5,991 nt of DNA, from contig CAAEEI010000146.1 of NCBI GenBank assembly GCA_900754855.1, positions 1-5,991 on the forward strand. Direction: 5' to 3'. This stretch comes from Lachnospiraceae bacterium. Its GTDB lineage: Bacteria; Bacillota; Clostridia; Lachnospirales; Lachnospiraceae. The notes beneath the pieces are model-generated. The model was not told where the DNA came from. It was given only the letters and a program-made list of their open reading frames with translations, and did not search any database. Below, piece after piece: positions 1 through 5,991 of this stretch (position 1 is the first letter of the stretch; every line of letters starts with the position of its first letter). Made by a program: the position numbers and the translations under genes.

Positions 1-214
1 CCCTGATCCGAAAAGAGAAAGACTCTCCAGAGTAATGCTGTATACATAGCGAATGCATTAAGCCTATCATAAAAATTCAAAAAAAGCAATATTTTTTTCG
101 ATTTATTGAAAAAAAACACAAATCAGGAAGGAAGAAAAAAATAATATTCAAATTACTATATTTTCAGACAATAAAAGTGAAAAAAAGAAATAGAGAGAAA
201 AATAAAGAAAAATA

Positions 215-223
215 TGTTAAAAT
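215..223 (+). promoter_or_regulatory. Possible extended -10 promoter element of glnA
   Basis: TGTTAAAAT fits the extended -10 form TGN plus a TATAAT-like hexamer (TAAAAT, 218-223). Transcription would start near 230, giving a leader of about 25 nt that just includes the ribosome binding site at 239-246. No recognisable -35 hexamer lies 16-18 nt upstream. In DNA this A/T-rich, -10-like matches are common, so the call is tentative and the true promoter may lie further upstream. Confidence 0.3.
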
Positions 224-238
224 AGAAGAAAAAACGGG

Positions 239-246
239 TAAGGAGG
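239..246 (+). promoter_or_regulatory. Strong ribosome binding site that sets the glnA start
   Basis: TAAGGAGG is a near-perfect complement to the 16S rRNA 3' end and lies 8 nt before the ATG at 255. This is the main reason to prefer 255 over the upstream in-frame GTG at 177. Confidence 0.85.
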
Positions 247-254
247 AAGATAGA

Positions 255-1682
255 ATGACAAAAAGTGAAGAACTGAGAAAAATGTGCGAAGAAAAAGGCA
301 TACGGATGATCGATTTTAAGATGACCGATCTCGATGGACGATGGAGGCACATTACCATTCCCGTGGAGCGATTTCATGAAGATATTTTTCAGTATGGCAT
401 AGGATTTGACGGTTCCAATTATGGTTATGCGCCGGTGGAAAAAAGTGATATGGTTTTTATCCCTGATCCTTCCACTGCGGTCATCGACCCCTTTGTGGAA
501 GTGCCAACGCTGACCATGTGCGGAGACGTCTGTGTGATTGGAGAAGAAAACAAACCTTTTGACCAGTATCCCAGAAATGTCAGTCTGCGCGCCATAGAAT
601 ATATGAAGGAACAGGGGATTGCGGATCAGATGCTCATCGGACCGGAATTTGAGTTTCATCTGTTGGATCAGGTCAGCTATGAGGTGTCTCCACAGCGAAC
701 AGCCTTTACGGTGGACACCCGGCAGGCTGCATGGAACAGCGGCAAAAACAACGCAGATAATCATGGGTATCAGGTTCCGGCCGGCGGAGGCTATCACATA
801 GCGGCTCCCCATGACATTGCTTACAATCTGCGAAGTAAAATGTGTATCCTTCTGGAAGACTGGGGGATCGACGTTAAATATCATCACCATGAGGTAGGTG
901 GTTCCGGTCAGATGGAGATTGAGGTGGAACTGGGCGATATGGTGGATATGGCGGATAAAACAATGATCATAAAATACGTTGTCCGCAATGCGGCGGTGCA
1001 GGAAGGAAAGACGGCAACTTTCATGCCAAAACCAATATATCAGGAGGCAGGAAATGGCATGCACGTCCATATGTTGCTGAAAAAAGACGGTCAGCCAATC
1101 TTTTATGATAAAGACGGCTATTCCGGTCTGAGTAAAACGGCACATTATTTTATCGGCGGTCTGCTGAAACATATCGCTTCTCTGTGTGCCTTTACCAATC
1201 CGTCCACCAATTCCTTTAAACGTCTTGTGCCGGGATTTGAAGCGCCGGTAACCGTAGGCTATGCCACCTCCAACCGCAGTGCGGTAGTTCGGATTCCGGC
1301 TTATGCCAAATCTCCGGAGACGAAACGGTTTGAACTGCGTAATCCGGACGCCACGTCCAATCCTTATTATGCCTATGCGGCTATCCTCATGGCCGGAATA
1401 GACGGTATACGTCAGAAAATCGATCCTTCGGCCTGTGGCTGGGGACCTTATGATTTTAATCTTTATACGCTATCGGAAGAAGAAAAGTCCAAAATAGAAG
1501 CGCTGCCAAAAACGCTGGAGGAAGCGTTGGACGCCCTGGAAAAGGATCATGCTTATCTGACTGCCGGCGGTGTATTTCCGGAACAGCTCATTAAAATATG
1601 GATCGAACGAAAACGAAAAGAATGTCTGGAAATTTCTCAGATTCCGAATCCGGCAGAGTTTCAGAGATATTTTGATCTGTAA
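255..1682 (+). CDS. glnA: Glutamine synthetase, type I (GSI-beta-like, 475 aa)
   Basis: Catalyses ATP-dependent condensation of glutamate and ammonia to glutamine, the entry point of ammonium assimilation; GSI enzymes are cytosolic dodecamers. The beta-grasp N-terminal domain (about 1-105) carries the Asp-52 loop (FDGSN), followed by the catalytic domain. Visible active-site residues: Glu-131 and Glu-133 (GPEFEF), Glu-213 and Glu-221 (HHHEV...GQMEIE), His-270 and His-272 (GMHVH), the Glu-329 flap (KRLVPGFEAP), Arg-341, Arg-346, Glu-360 and Arg-362. The length, the AAWNSG...GGGY insertion (158-180) and the LTAGGVF C-terminal region resemble GSI-beta, not the shorter GSI-alpha of Bacillus. Tyr-404 (NLYTLSEEE) aligns with the E. 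coli adenylylation tyrosine, but its flanks differ from the usual LYDLPPEE. Asn-55 replaces the Ser normally following DGS. The start at 255 has a strong ribosome binding site. The gene appears monocistronic, with a separate promoter before ktrB. Confidence 0.96.
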   Translation: MTKSEELRKMCEEKGIRMIDFKMTDLDGRWRHITIPVERFHEDIFQYGIGFDGSNYGYAPVEKSDMVFIPDPSTAVIDPFVEVPTLTMCGDVCVIGEENKPFDQYPRNVSLRAIEYMKEQGIADQMLIGPEFEFHLLDQVSYEVSPQRTAFTVDTRQAAWNSGKNNADNHGYQVPAGGGYHIAAPHDIAYNLRSKMCILLEDWGIDVKYHHHEVGGSGQMEIEVELGDMVDMADKTMIIKYVVRNAAVQEGKTATFMPKPIYQEAGNGMHVHMLLKKDGQPIFYDKDGYSGLSKTAHYFIGGLLKHIASLCAFTNPSTNSFKRLVPGFEAPVTVGYATSNRSAVVRIPAYAKSPETKRFELRNPDATSNPYYAYAAILMAGIDGIRQKIDPSACGWGPYDFNLYTLSEEEKSKIEALPKTLEEALDALEKDHAYLTAGGVFPEQLIKIWIERKRKECLEISQIPNPAEFQRYFDL

Positions 1683-1702
1683 ATAAGAAAAAATCCCGGT
1701 GG

Positions 1703-1731
1703 TTGACACGGCAGACGAATGGTGCTATTGT
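1703..1731 (+). promoter_or_regulatory. Predicted sigma-A promoter of the ktrBA operon
   Basis: A perfect -35 TTGACA (1703-1708) is separated by exactly 17 nt from TATTGT (1726-1731), which is preceded by TGC, the extended -10 motif. Transcription would begin near 1738, leaving a leader of roughly 57-70 nt before ktrB. That is too short to hold the c-di-AMP (ydaO-type) riboswitch known upstream of some Firmicute potassium transporters. No intrinsic terminator with a T-tract is visible between glnA and this promoter, so some read-through from glnA is possible. Confidence 0.7.
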
Positions 1732-1794
1732 TGGTATTAATTTTGTATAAATTCTCAGAAAAAGAAAAAAGACAGAGTAGTTAAAAAAGAAAAG

Positions 1795-3111
1795 ATGGGA
1801 AAAATCATGCAGAAAATATGGAAAACAATGAAAAATCAACCGCCGGGACGCCTGATTGCCATGGGCTTTGCCATGGTGATCCTTCTGGGCGCCATACTCC
1901 TTATGCTGCCCTGTTCGGTAAAAGACGGGGCGGAAGTATCGTTTATCGATGCGCTGTTTACTTCAACCAGCGCAGTTTGTGTTACCGGTCTGATCGTCAT
2001 TGATACTGCCGATCACTTTACGGCTTTCGGGCAGGGAATTGTGGCAGCCTTAATTCAGATTGGCGGTCTGGGCGTCACCTCCATCGGTGTGGGTTTGATC
2101 ATTATGACCGGAAAAAGAGTCAGTATGAAAAGCCGGGTGATGGTAAAAGAAGCTTTAAATGTCAACAGTTATCGTGGAATGGTACGACTGGTCAAAGCGG
2201 TTCTTCTGATGACAGTCTGTTTTGAGACCGTGGGCGCAATATTGAGTTTTCTTGTTTTTTCACAACATTATCCATTATCGCATGCTGTAGGAATCAGCAT
2301 CTTTCATTCCATCGCTGCTTTTAATAACTCTGGTTTTGATATTCTGGGCGGGCTGACGAACCTCATCCCGTTTCAGCAGAGTATTCTCCTGAATCTGACG
2401 ACCGCCGTTCTGATCATTTTTGGTGGTCTTGGTTTTCTGGTCATTTTGGAGATTTTGCATCAGAGAAGTTTCCATAAACTTTCTCTTCATGCCAAGGTAG
2501 TCATTGTCACCAGTATTTTTCTTACGGTGGCGGGAACCCTTCTCCTGAAAGTTACGGAGAATATTTCCTGGCTGGGAGCGTTTTTCCAGAGCGTATCGGC
2601 CAGAACGGCAGGATTTTCCACTTATCCTATCGGGCAGTTTACCAATGCGGGACTGTTTACCCTTTGTCTTTTAATGTTCATTGGCGCATCCCCGGGTTCG
2701 ACAGGCGGAGGAATTAAAACCAGTACATTTTTTGTAATGATTCAGGAAGTACGCAGTCTGTTCACCAAGCGAACCATACATTCTTTTCGGAGAAGTATAT
2801 CCAAACAGAACATATCCAGAGCCTTTACCATTACATTTTTATCCCTGTGTGTGGTCTGTGCATCCGTATTTCTTCTTTGCATTTTTGAACCGGGGTTCAG
2901 TTTTATGCAGATTTTCTTTGAGGTGGTTTCGGCCTTTGGTACGGTCGGGTTATCGACCGGCATTACGCCGGAACTGAGTATGGCCGGAAAAATCGTGATT
3001 ATTCTGGTGATGTTTACCGGAAGAATCGGCGCATTTACGCTGGTGTCCATGTGGACGGAGAGAGCCGAGCCAAATGCCCGGTATTCCGAAGAAACGATTA
3101 TGATTGGTTAA
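1795..3111 (+). CDS. ktrB: K+ uptake channel subunit, TrkH/KtrB family
   Basis: Integral membrane, K+-conducting subunit of a Ktr-type uptake system, built from four fused M1-P-M2 units. All four pore loops are visible with their filter glycines: TSAVCVTGL (Gly-65), AFNNSGFD (Gly-180), SARTAGFST (Gly-273) and SAFGTVGLSTG (Gly-385). The gating loop of the third repeat, PGSTGGGIKTS (300-310), and the conserved MFTGRIG segment with Arg-410 are intact. Hydrophobic stretches include about 19-39, 81-104, 134-156, 197-221, 233-252, 343-363 and 398-419. At 438 aa it matches KtrB better than the longer enterobacterial TrkH. The exact start is uncertain: ATG codons at 1795, 1807 and 1828 are all in frame and none has a strong ribosome binding site; GGGA before 1807 is the closest. 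The gene is followed after 54 nt by its gating partner. It could equally be named trkH. Confidence 0.94.
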   Translation: MGKIMQKIWKTMKNQPPGRLIAMGFAMVILLGAILLMLPCSVKDGAEVSFIDALFTSTSAVCVTGLIVIDTADHFTAFGQGIVAALIQIGGLGVTSIGVGLIIMTGKRVSMKSRVMVKEALNVNSYRGMVRLVKAVLLMTVCFETVGAILSFLVFSQHYPLSHAVGISIFHSIAAFNNSGFDILGGLTNLIPFQQSILLNLTTAVLIIFGGLGFLVILEILHQRSFHKLSLHAKVVIVTSIFLTVAGTLLLKVTENISWLGAFFQSVSARTAGFSTYPIGQFTNAGLFTLCLLMFIGASPGSTGGGIKTSTFFVMIQEVRSLFTKRTIHSFRRSISKQNISRAFTITFLSLCVVCASVFLLCIFEPGFSFMQIFFEVVSAFGTVGLSTGITPELSMAGKIVIILVMFTGRIGAFTLVSMWTERAEPNARYSEETIMIG

Positions 3112-3150
3112 AGTGCCTGGCTGACGCAGCGCAGACAGATTGGGGATAGA

Positions 3151-3155
3151 AGGAG
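3151..3155 (+). promoter_or_regulatory. Ribosome binding site of ktrA
   Basis: AGGAG lies 10 nt before the ATG at 3166. No promoter or terminator is evident in the 54-nt gap after ktrB, so translation of ktrA most likely uses the ktrB transcript. A short GCTG/CAGC hairpin in the gap (about 3120-3130) has no T-tract. Confidence 0.7.
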
Positions 3156-3165
3156 AATAACGACA

Positions 3166-3831
3166 ATGAAAAAGAAACAAAAAGCAGTGTATGGGGTCAT
3201 CGGTCTTGGACGTTTTGGAGAAGCGCTGGCAGTGAAGCTGGCGGAATCCGGACAGGAAGTGATCGCTGTAGATCAGGATGAAAATAAAATTAAAAAGATT
3301 CGTCAGTATACGGAATATGCTTTTGTCATCGAGGATCTCAGCCGTGAAACCCTGCAGGAAATCGGTATACAAAACTGTGACGTGGTCATTATCTGCATCG
3401 GAGAGAAGATGGATGTGAGTATTTTAACTACCATGAGCGTCATCGAGATGGGAGTACCCCGGGTAATTTCCAAAGCATTCAGTCAGGAGCAGGGAACAGT
3501 CCTGAAGAAACTGGGGGCAGAAGTGGTTTATCCGGAAAAAGATATGGCACTTCGACTGGGAAAGAGGCTCTTATCCAGTAATTTTCTCGATTATATTTCC
3601 TTATGCAACAGCGTGGAAATCCGTCAGATTCAGGTTCCCGATGAGCTGATTGGAAAAACAGTGGAAGAAACGCAGCTTCGCCGGAGATTTAAGCTCAATA
3701 TTATTGCCATTGAACACGACCGGGAGACCAATATCGAAATTACGCCGGAATACTGTTTCATGCCGGGCGATATTTTGGTGGTTATCGGAAATATTGATAA
3801 TATTGATAAATTTGAAACGGATATGGAATAG
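3166..3831 (+). CDS. ktrA: K+ uptake regulatory subunit, TrkA/KtrA family (RCK protein)
   Basis: Cytosolic peripheral subunit that forms a ring under KtrB and gates K+ flow in response to nucleotides. The N-terminal RCK domain is a Rossmann fold: GLGRFG at 13-18 is the dinucleotide/ATP-binding glycine motif, and Asp-36 at the end of the second strand (EVIAVD) is the expected ribose-contacting acid. A C-terminal RCK_C (TrkA_C) domain occupies about 149-221, including VPDELIGKTVEE and MPGDILVVIG. In Firmicutes this domain of KtrA is known to bind c-di-AMP; that cannot be confirmed here. A single RCK unit of 221 aa is the KtrA form, half the size of the duplicated enterobacterial TrkA. The gene lies directly downstream of ktrB and ends before a strong terminator, so ktrB-ktrA is probably a complete two-gene operon. 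A 9-bp tandem duplication near the 3' end encodes NIDNID. Confidence 0.94.
   Translation: MKKKQKAVYGVIGLGRFGEALAVKLAESGQEVIAVDQDENKIKKIRQYTEYAFVIEDLSRETLQEIGIQNCDVVIICIGEKMDVSILTTMSVIEMGVPRVISKAFSQEQGTVLKKLGAEVVYPEKDMALRLGKRLLSSNFLDYISLCNSVEIRQIQVPDELIGKTVEETQLRRRFKLNIIAIEHDRETNIEITPEYCFMPGDILVVIGNIDNIDKFETDME
3790..3807 (+). repeat. 9-bp tandem repeat (AATATTGAT x2) within ktrA
   Basis: Two exact adjacent copies of AATATTGAT lie at 3790-3798 and 3799-3807. The unit is a multiple of three, so the frame is kept and the repeat appears in the protein as NIDNID near the C-terminus. It may be chance or a small slippage duplication. Confidence 0.6.
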
Positions 3832-3861
3832 CCTCCATCATAAAAGAAAAACATATTGTAT

Positions 3862-3927
3862 AGAAGATAGAAGTACAGAATAAAGAGAACGGACATTCGC
3901 TTATTCTGTACTTTTATTTTATCTTCT
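3862..3927 (+). terminator. Strong intrinsic terminator after ktrA
   Basis: A perfect 13-bp inverted repeat, AAGTACAGAATAA (3871-3883) and TTATTCTGTACTT (3901-3913), encloses a 17-nt loop and runs into the T-rich tract TTTTATTTT (3912-3920). An outer 8-bp pair, AGAAGATA (3862-3869) with TATCTTCT (3920-3927), extends the symmetry. The T-tract lies on the + strand side only, so it should end the ktrBA transcript. The loop contains a LexA-like site, and the right arm overlaps the uvrB promoter. Confidence 0.82.
3886..3899. promoter_or_regulatory. Possible LexA (SOS) operator upstream of uvrB
   Basis: GAACGGACATTC (3887-3898) matches the Gram-positive LexA/DinR consensus GAAC-N4-GTTC at seven of eight fixed positions; the second half-site begins with A instead of G. 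It lies about 45-55 nt before the predicted uvrB transcription start, just upstream of the -35 region. uvrB belongs to the SOS regulon in Bacillus and many other bacteria, so the site is biologically sensible. A single one-mismatch match in a 146-nt region can still arise by chance. Confidence 0.4.
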
Positions 3928-3935
3928 GCTATAAT
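3907..3935 (+). promoter_or_regulatory. Extended -10 promoter of uvrB
   Basis: A perfect TATAAT (3930-3935) is preceded by TGC (3927-3929), giving a consensus extended -10 element. The hexamer 17 nt upstream, TGTACT (3907-3912), is a poor -35 match, as is usual for extended -10 promoters. Transcription would start near 3942, leaving a leader of about 36 nt. The spacer and -35 region lie inside the right arm and T-tract of the ktrA terminator. Confidence 0.75.
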
Positions 3936-3965
3936 AGCCAGAGAAAATGAAGATAATAGATTCAT

Positions 3966-3971
3966 AGGAGG
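3966..3971 (+). promoter_or_regulatory. Ribosome binding site of uvrB
   Basis: A consensus AGGAGG lies 6 nt before the ATG at 3978, supporting that start. Confidence 0.85.
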
Positions 3972-3977
3972 AAGTTC

Positions 3978-5969
3978 ATGGATCACTTTGAATTAGTATC
4001 GGAATTTGCCCCCACCGGTGATCAGCCGCAGGCCATCGAGGCTCTGGTGAAAGGGTTTAAGGAGGGCAATCAGTTTGAAACTTTACTGGGTGTTACCGGT
4101 TCCGGTAAGACCTTTACCATGGCCAATGTCATCGCAAGGTTAAATAAACCCACGCTGATCCTGGCGCACAATAAGACCTTGGCTGCACAGCTTTACAGTG
4201 AGTTTAAGGCGTTTTTTCCCCATAATGCGGTAGAGTATTTTGTGTCCTACTATGATTATTATCAGCCGGAAGCCTATGTACCCTCAACGGACACATATAT
4301 TGAAAAGGATTCTTCAATCAACGATGAAATTGATAAACTCAGACACAGCGCAACGGCGGCGTTGATAGAACGAAAAGATGTGATCGTGGTGTCGTCGGTA
4401 TCCTGCATTTATGGTATCGGAAGCAAGAAAGATTATGCGGAGATGATGATCTCACTCCGTCCGGGGATGGAAATTGACCGGGACGAAGTAATCCACCGGT
4501 TGATTGATATTCAGTATGTTCGTAATGAACTGGACTTTAAAAGGGGAAGTTTCCGGGTGCGGGGAGACGTATTGGAGATTTTACCGGTATCGACTTTTGA
4601 AGATGCGGTGAGAGTAGAGTTTTTCGGCGATGAGATTGACCGGATTATGCAGGTGGATATTCTGACGGGAGAAATTAAGGCAAGCCTTAACTTTGTGGCA
4701 ATCTTCCCGGCTTCCCATTATGTTGTACCGCAGGAACAAATTGAAAAGGCAGTGGGAACCATTAAGGAAGAACTGGAAGAAAGAGTGGAATGGTTTAAGG
4801 CCAATGACCAGTTGCTGGAAGCACAGCGTATTGCCGAGAGGACAAACTTTGATATGGAAATGTTAAAGGAGACGGGATTTTGTTCCGGCATTGAGAATTA
4901 TTCACGGCATCTGACCGGACTGGAGCCGGGAAAGGCGCCATATACGCTGATTGATTTCTTCGGAGATGATTTTCTGATGATTATTGATGAGTCGCATATT
5001 ACGATTCCGCAGGTGAGGGGAATGTATGCCGGCGACCGTTCCCGGAAGCAGACGCTGGTGGATTATGGATTCCGTCTGCCATCGGCGCTGGATAACCGCC
5101 CGCTGAATTTCGGTGAATTTGAAGAACGTATCGACCAGATGTTGTTCGTATCCGCCACGCCAAATATCTATGAGGCGGAGCATGAGATGCTTCGGGCTGA
5201 GCAGATTATCCGTCCGACAGGTCTGTTGGACCCACCGATCGACGTTCGTCCGGTGGATGGACAGATTGATGATCTGATCAGTGAAATCAACAAAGAAGTA
5301 GAAAAGAAACATAAGGTGCTGGTTACTACGTTGACGAAAAGAATGGCGGAAGATCTGACTTCTTATATGAAGGAACTGGATATACGGGTGAAATATCTCC
5401 ATTCAGATATTGATACGCTGGAGCGAATTGAGATTGTTCGTGATCTGCGCATGGATGTTTTTGACGTTCTGGTGGGAATCAACCTCCTCAGGGAAGGGCT
5501 GGATATTCCGGAAGTGACGCTGATCGCTATTCTGGATGCGGATAAGGAGGGATTCCTTCGTTCGGAGACTTCTTTGGTCCAGACGGTTGGGCGTGCCGCC
5601 CGTAATGCAGAGGGAAGGGTAATCATGTATGGAGATACCATCACGGATTCCATGAAAGCGGCCATCAGTGAGACAGAGAGAAGACGGAAAATTCAGATGG
5701 AATATAATGAAGCGCATGGCATTACGCCGACAACGATTCAAAAGGCAGTGCGGGATGTGATTTCCATTACCAACGATAGGGAAAAGGAAGAGAAGACTTC
5801 CGGTCTTAAAAAAGACAGAGAATCCATGAATAAAAAAGAACTAAAAGAAATGATTGCACAATTAACGAAAAAAATGAACAAGGCGGCGGCAGAATTGAAT
5901 TTTGAGGATGCTGCGGCGCTGAGAGACGAGTTAAAACAATATAAGATTACCCTTCGGGATTATGATTAA
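3978..5969 (+). CDS. uvrB: UvrABC excinuclease subunit B
   Basis: Cytosolic damage-verification subunit of nucleotide excision repair. It is loaded by UvrA, inserts a beta-hairpin between the DNA strands using limited helicase activity, then recruits UvrC for incision. Motifs in order: Q-like PTGDQPQAI (12-20), Walker A GVTGSGKT (38-45), motif Ia AHNKTLAAQLY (63-73), the aromatic beta-hairpin YYDYYQPEAY (91-100), Walker B DESH (337-340), motif III SATP (392-395), motif V GINLLREGLDIPEV (500-513) and motif VI QTVGRAARN (535-543). A charged linker (about 598-620) leads to the C-terminal UVR coiled-coil domain (about 622-658, with AAELNFEDAAALRDEL), the UvrC contact. The length of 663 aa is normal for the family and no key residue is missing. 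The gene has its own promoter and a possible SOS operator. uvrA often follows uvrB in Firmicutes, but the window ends too soon to tell. Confidence 0.98.
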   Translation: MDHFELVSEFAPTGDQPQAIEALVKGFKEGNQFETLLGVTGSGKTFTMANVIARLNKPTLILAHNKTLAAQLYSEFKAFFPHNAVEYFVSYYDYYQPEAYVPSTDTYIEKDSSINDEIDKLRHSATAALIERKDVIVVSSVSCIYGIGSKKDYAEMMISLRPGMEIDRDEVIHRLIDIQYVRNELDFKRGSFRVRGDVLEILPVSTFEDAVRVEFFGDEIDRIMQVDILTGEIKASLNFVAIFPASHYVVPQEQIEKAVGTIKEELEERVEWFKANDQLLEAQRIAERTNFDMEMLKETGFCSGIENYSRHLTGLEPGKAPYTLIDFFGDDFLMIIDESHITIPQVRGMYAGDRSRKQTLVDYGFRLPSALDNRPLNFGEFEERIDQMLFVSATPNIYEAEHEMLRAEQIIRPTGLLDPPIDVRPVDGQIDDLISEINKEVEKKHKVLVTTLTKRMAEDLTSYMKELDIRVKYLHSDIDTLERIEIVRDLRMDVFDVLVGINLLREGLDIPEVTLIAILDADKEGFLRSETSLVQTVGRAARNAEGRVIMYGDTITDSMKAAISETERRRKIQMEYNEAHGITPTTIQKAVRDVISITNDREKEEKTSGLKKDRESMNKKELKEMIAQLTKKMNKAAAELNFEDAAALRDELKQYKITLRDYD

Positions 5970-5991
5970 TTTTTCCGGACAGGCATTTGCC

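Larger units (their letters stand above)
1..254. other. A/T-rich leader upstream of glnA, no gene supported
   Basis: No convincing coding region is visible. The first bases could hold the last codons of an upstream + strand gene: one frame ends at a TAA at 33-35 and another at a TAG at 47-49, but neither tail is recognisable. From about 70 the DNA consists of A- and T-tracts (A7 at 79-85, T7 at 92-98, A8 at 109-116, A7 at 135-141), which may curve the helix. From about 170 to 250 the + strand is almost entirely purine. An inverted repeat TAATGC/GCATTA (33-38 and 55-60) could fold as a weak hairpin. An alternative in-frame GTG at 177 would add a lysine/glutamate-rich 26-residue extension to the glutamine synthetase, but it has no family counterpart and no good ribosome binding site. 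Confidence 0.6.

Noticed and set aside
22..60. Possible ANTAR-target or riboswitch hairpins (ACTC/GAGT; GCTGT/ATAGC; TAATGC/GCATTA)
   Set aside because: Stems are only 4-6 bp, mutually overlapping, and the loops do not match the hexanucleotide pattern of ANTAR targets or any riboswitch I recognise.
79..98. A7/T7 inverted repeat as a terminator
   Set aside because: The stem would be purely A-U with no G-C pairs and is unlikely to be stable; it is better described as A-tract DNA.
177..254. Upstream GTG start giving glutamine synthetase a 26-residue K/E-rich extension
   Set aside because: There is no ribosome binding site before 177, the extension is translated poly-purine leader, and the ATG at 255 has a strong site and fits the family N-terminus.
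156..1172. Long minus-strand open frame opposite glnA
   Set aside because: It lies over a clear glutamine synthetase gene, its translation is rich in His, Phe and Ile with no recognisable domain, and its frame simply mirrors the codon pattern of the opposite strand.
1693..1716. Hairpin after glnA (CCGGTG/CACGG) as a terminator
   Set aside because: The stem is about 5 bp with a bulge, no T-tract follows, and it overlaps the -35 of the ktrB promoter.
5403..5741. Minus-strand open frames within uvrB
   Set aside because: They overlap conserved helicase motifs V and VI of uvrB, have no ribosome binding site or recognisable domain, and are shadow frames.
5945..5975. CCCTTCGGG hairpin at the end of uvrB followed by T's as a terminator
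   Set aside because: Only 2-3 G-C pairs close the UUCG-like loop, the hairpin lies in coding sequence, and it is too far from the short T run to form an intrinsic terminator.

Overview
The window reads as ordinary chromosomal DNA from a low-to-moderate G+C Gram-positive bacterium, most likely a Clostridia member of the Lachnospiraceae type. This is inferred from strong AGGAGG ribosome binding sites, A/T-rich purine-loaded intergenic DNA, extended -10 (TGN-TATAAT) promoters, a two-gene Ktr-type potassium system and a 663-residue UvrB. No species can be named from the sequence alone. All four genes lie on the + strand, are full length and show no frameshift or internal stop.

Layout: 1-254 is a very A/T-rich, purine-rich leader without a supported gene. 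255-1682 encodes a class I glutamine synthetase (475 aa) with the long GSI-beta-like architecture and a Ser-to-Asn change in the loop that contacts ammonium. 1683-1794 holds a good promoter (TTGACA, 17 nt, extended TATTGT) for the next two genes. 1795-3111 (ktrB, K+ translocating subunit) and 3166-3831 (ktrA, cytosolic RCK gating subunit) form a probable potassium-uptake operon. 3832-3977 is a dense control region: a strong intrinsic terminator ends the ktr operon, and interleaved with it are an extended -10 promoter and a possible LexA (SOS) operator for uvrB. 3978-5969 encodes UvrB, the nucleotide excision repair damage-verification helicase. 5970-5991 is too short to interpret.

The genes fall into three functional units: nitrogen assimilation (glnA), potassium homeostasis (ktrBA) and DNA repair (uvrB). 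The ktr pair are known partners. Nothing in the sequence functionally links glnA or uvrB to them.

I found no mobile element, CRISPR array, RNA gene or recognisable undescribed system. The points most worth a second look are the atypical glutamine synthetase active-site loop and adenylylation-site context, and the overlapped terminator, operator and promoter between ktrA and uvrB.
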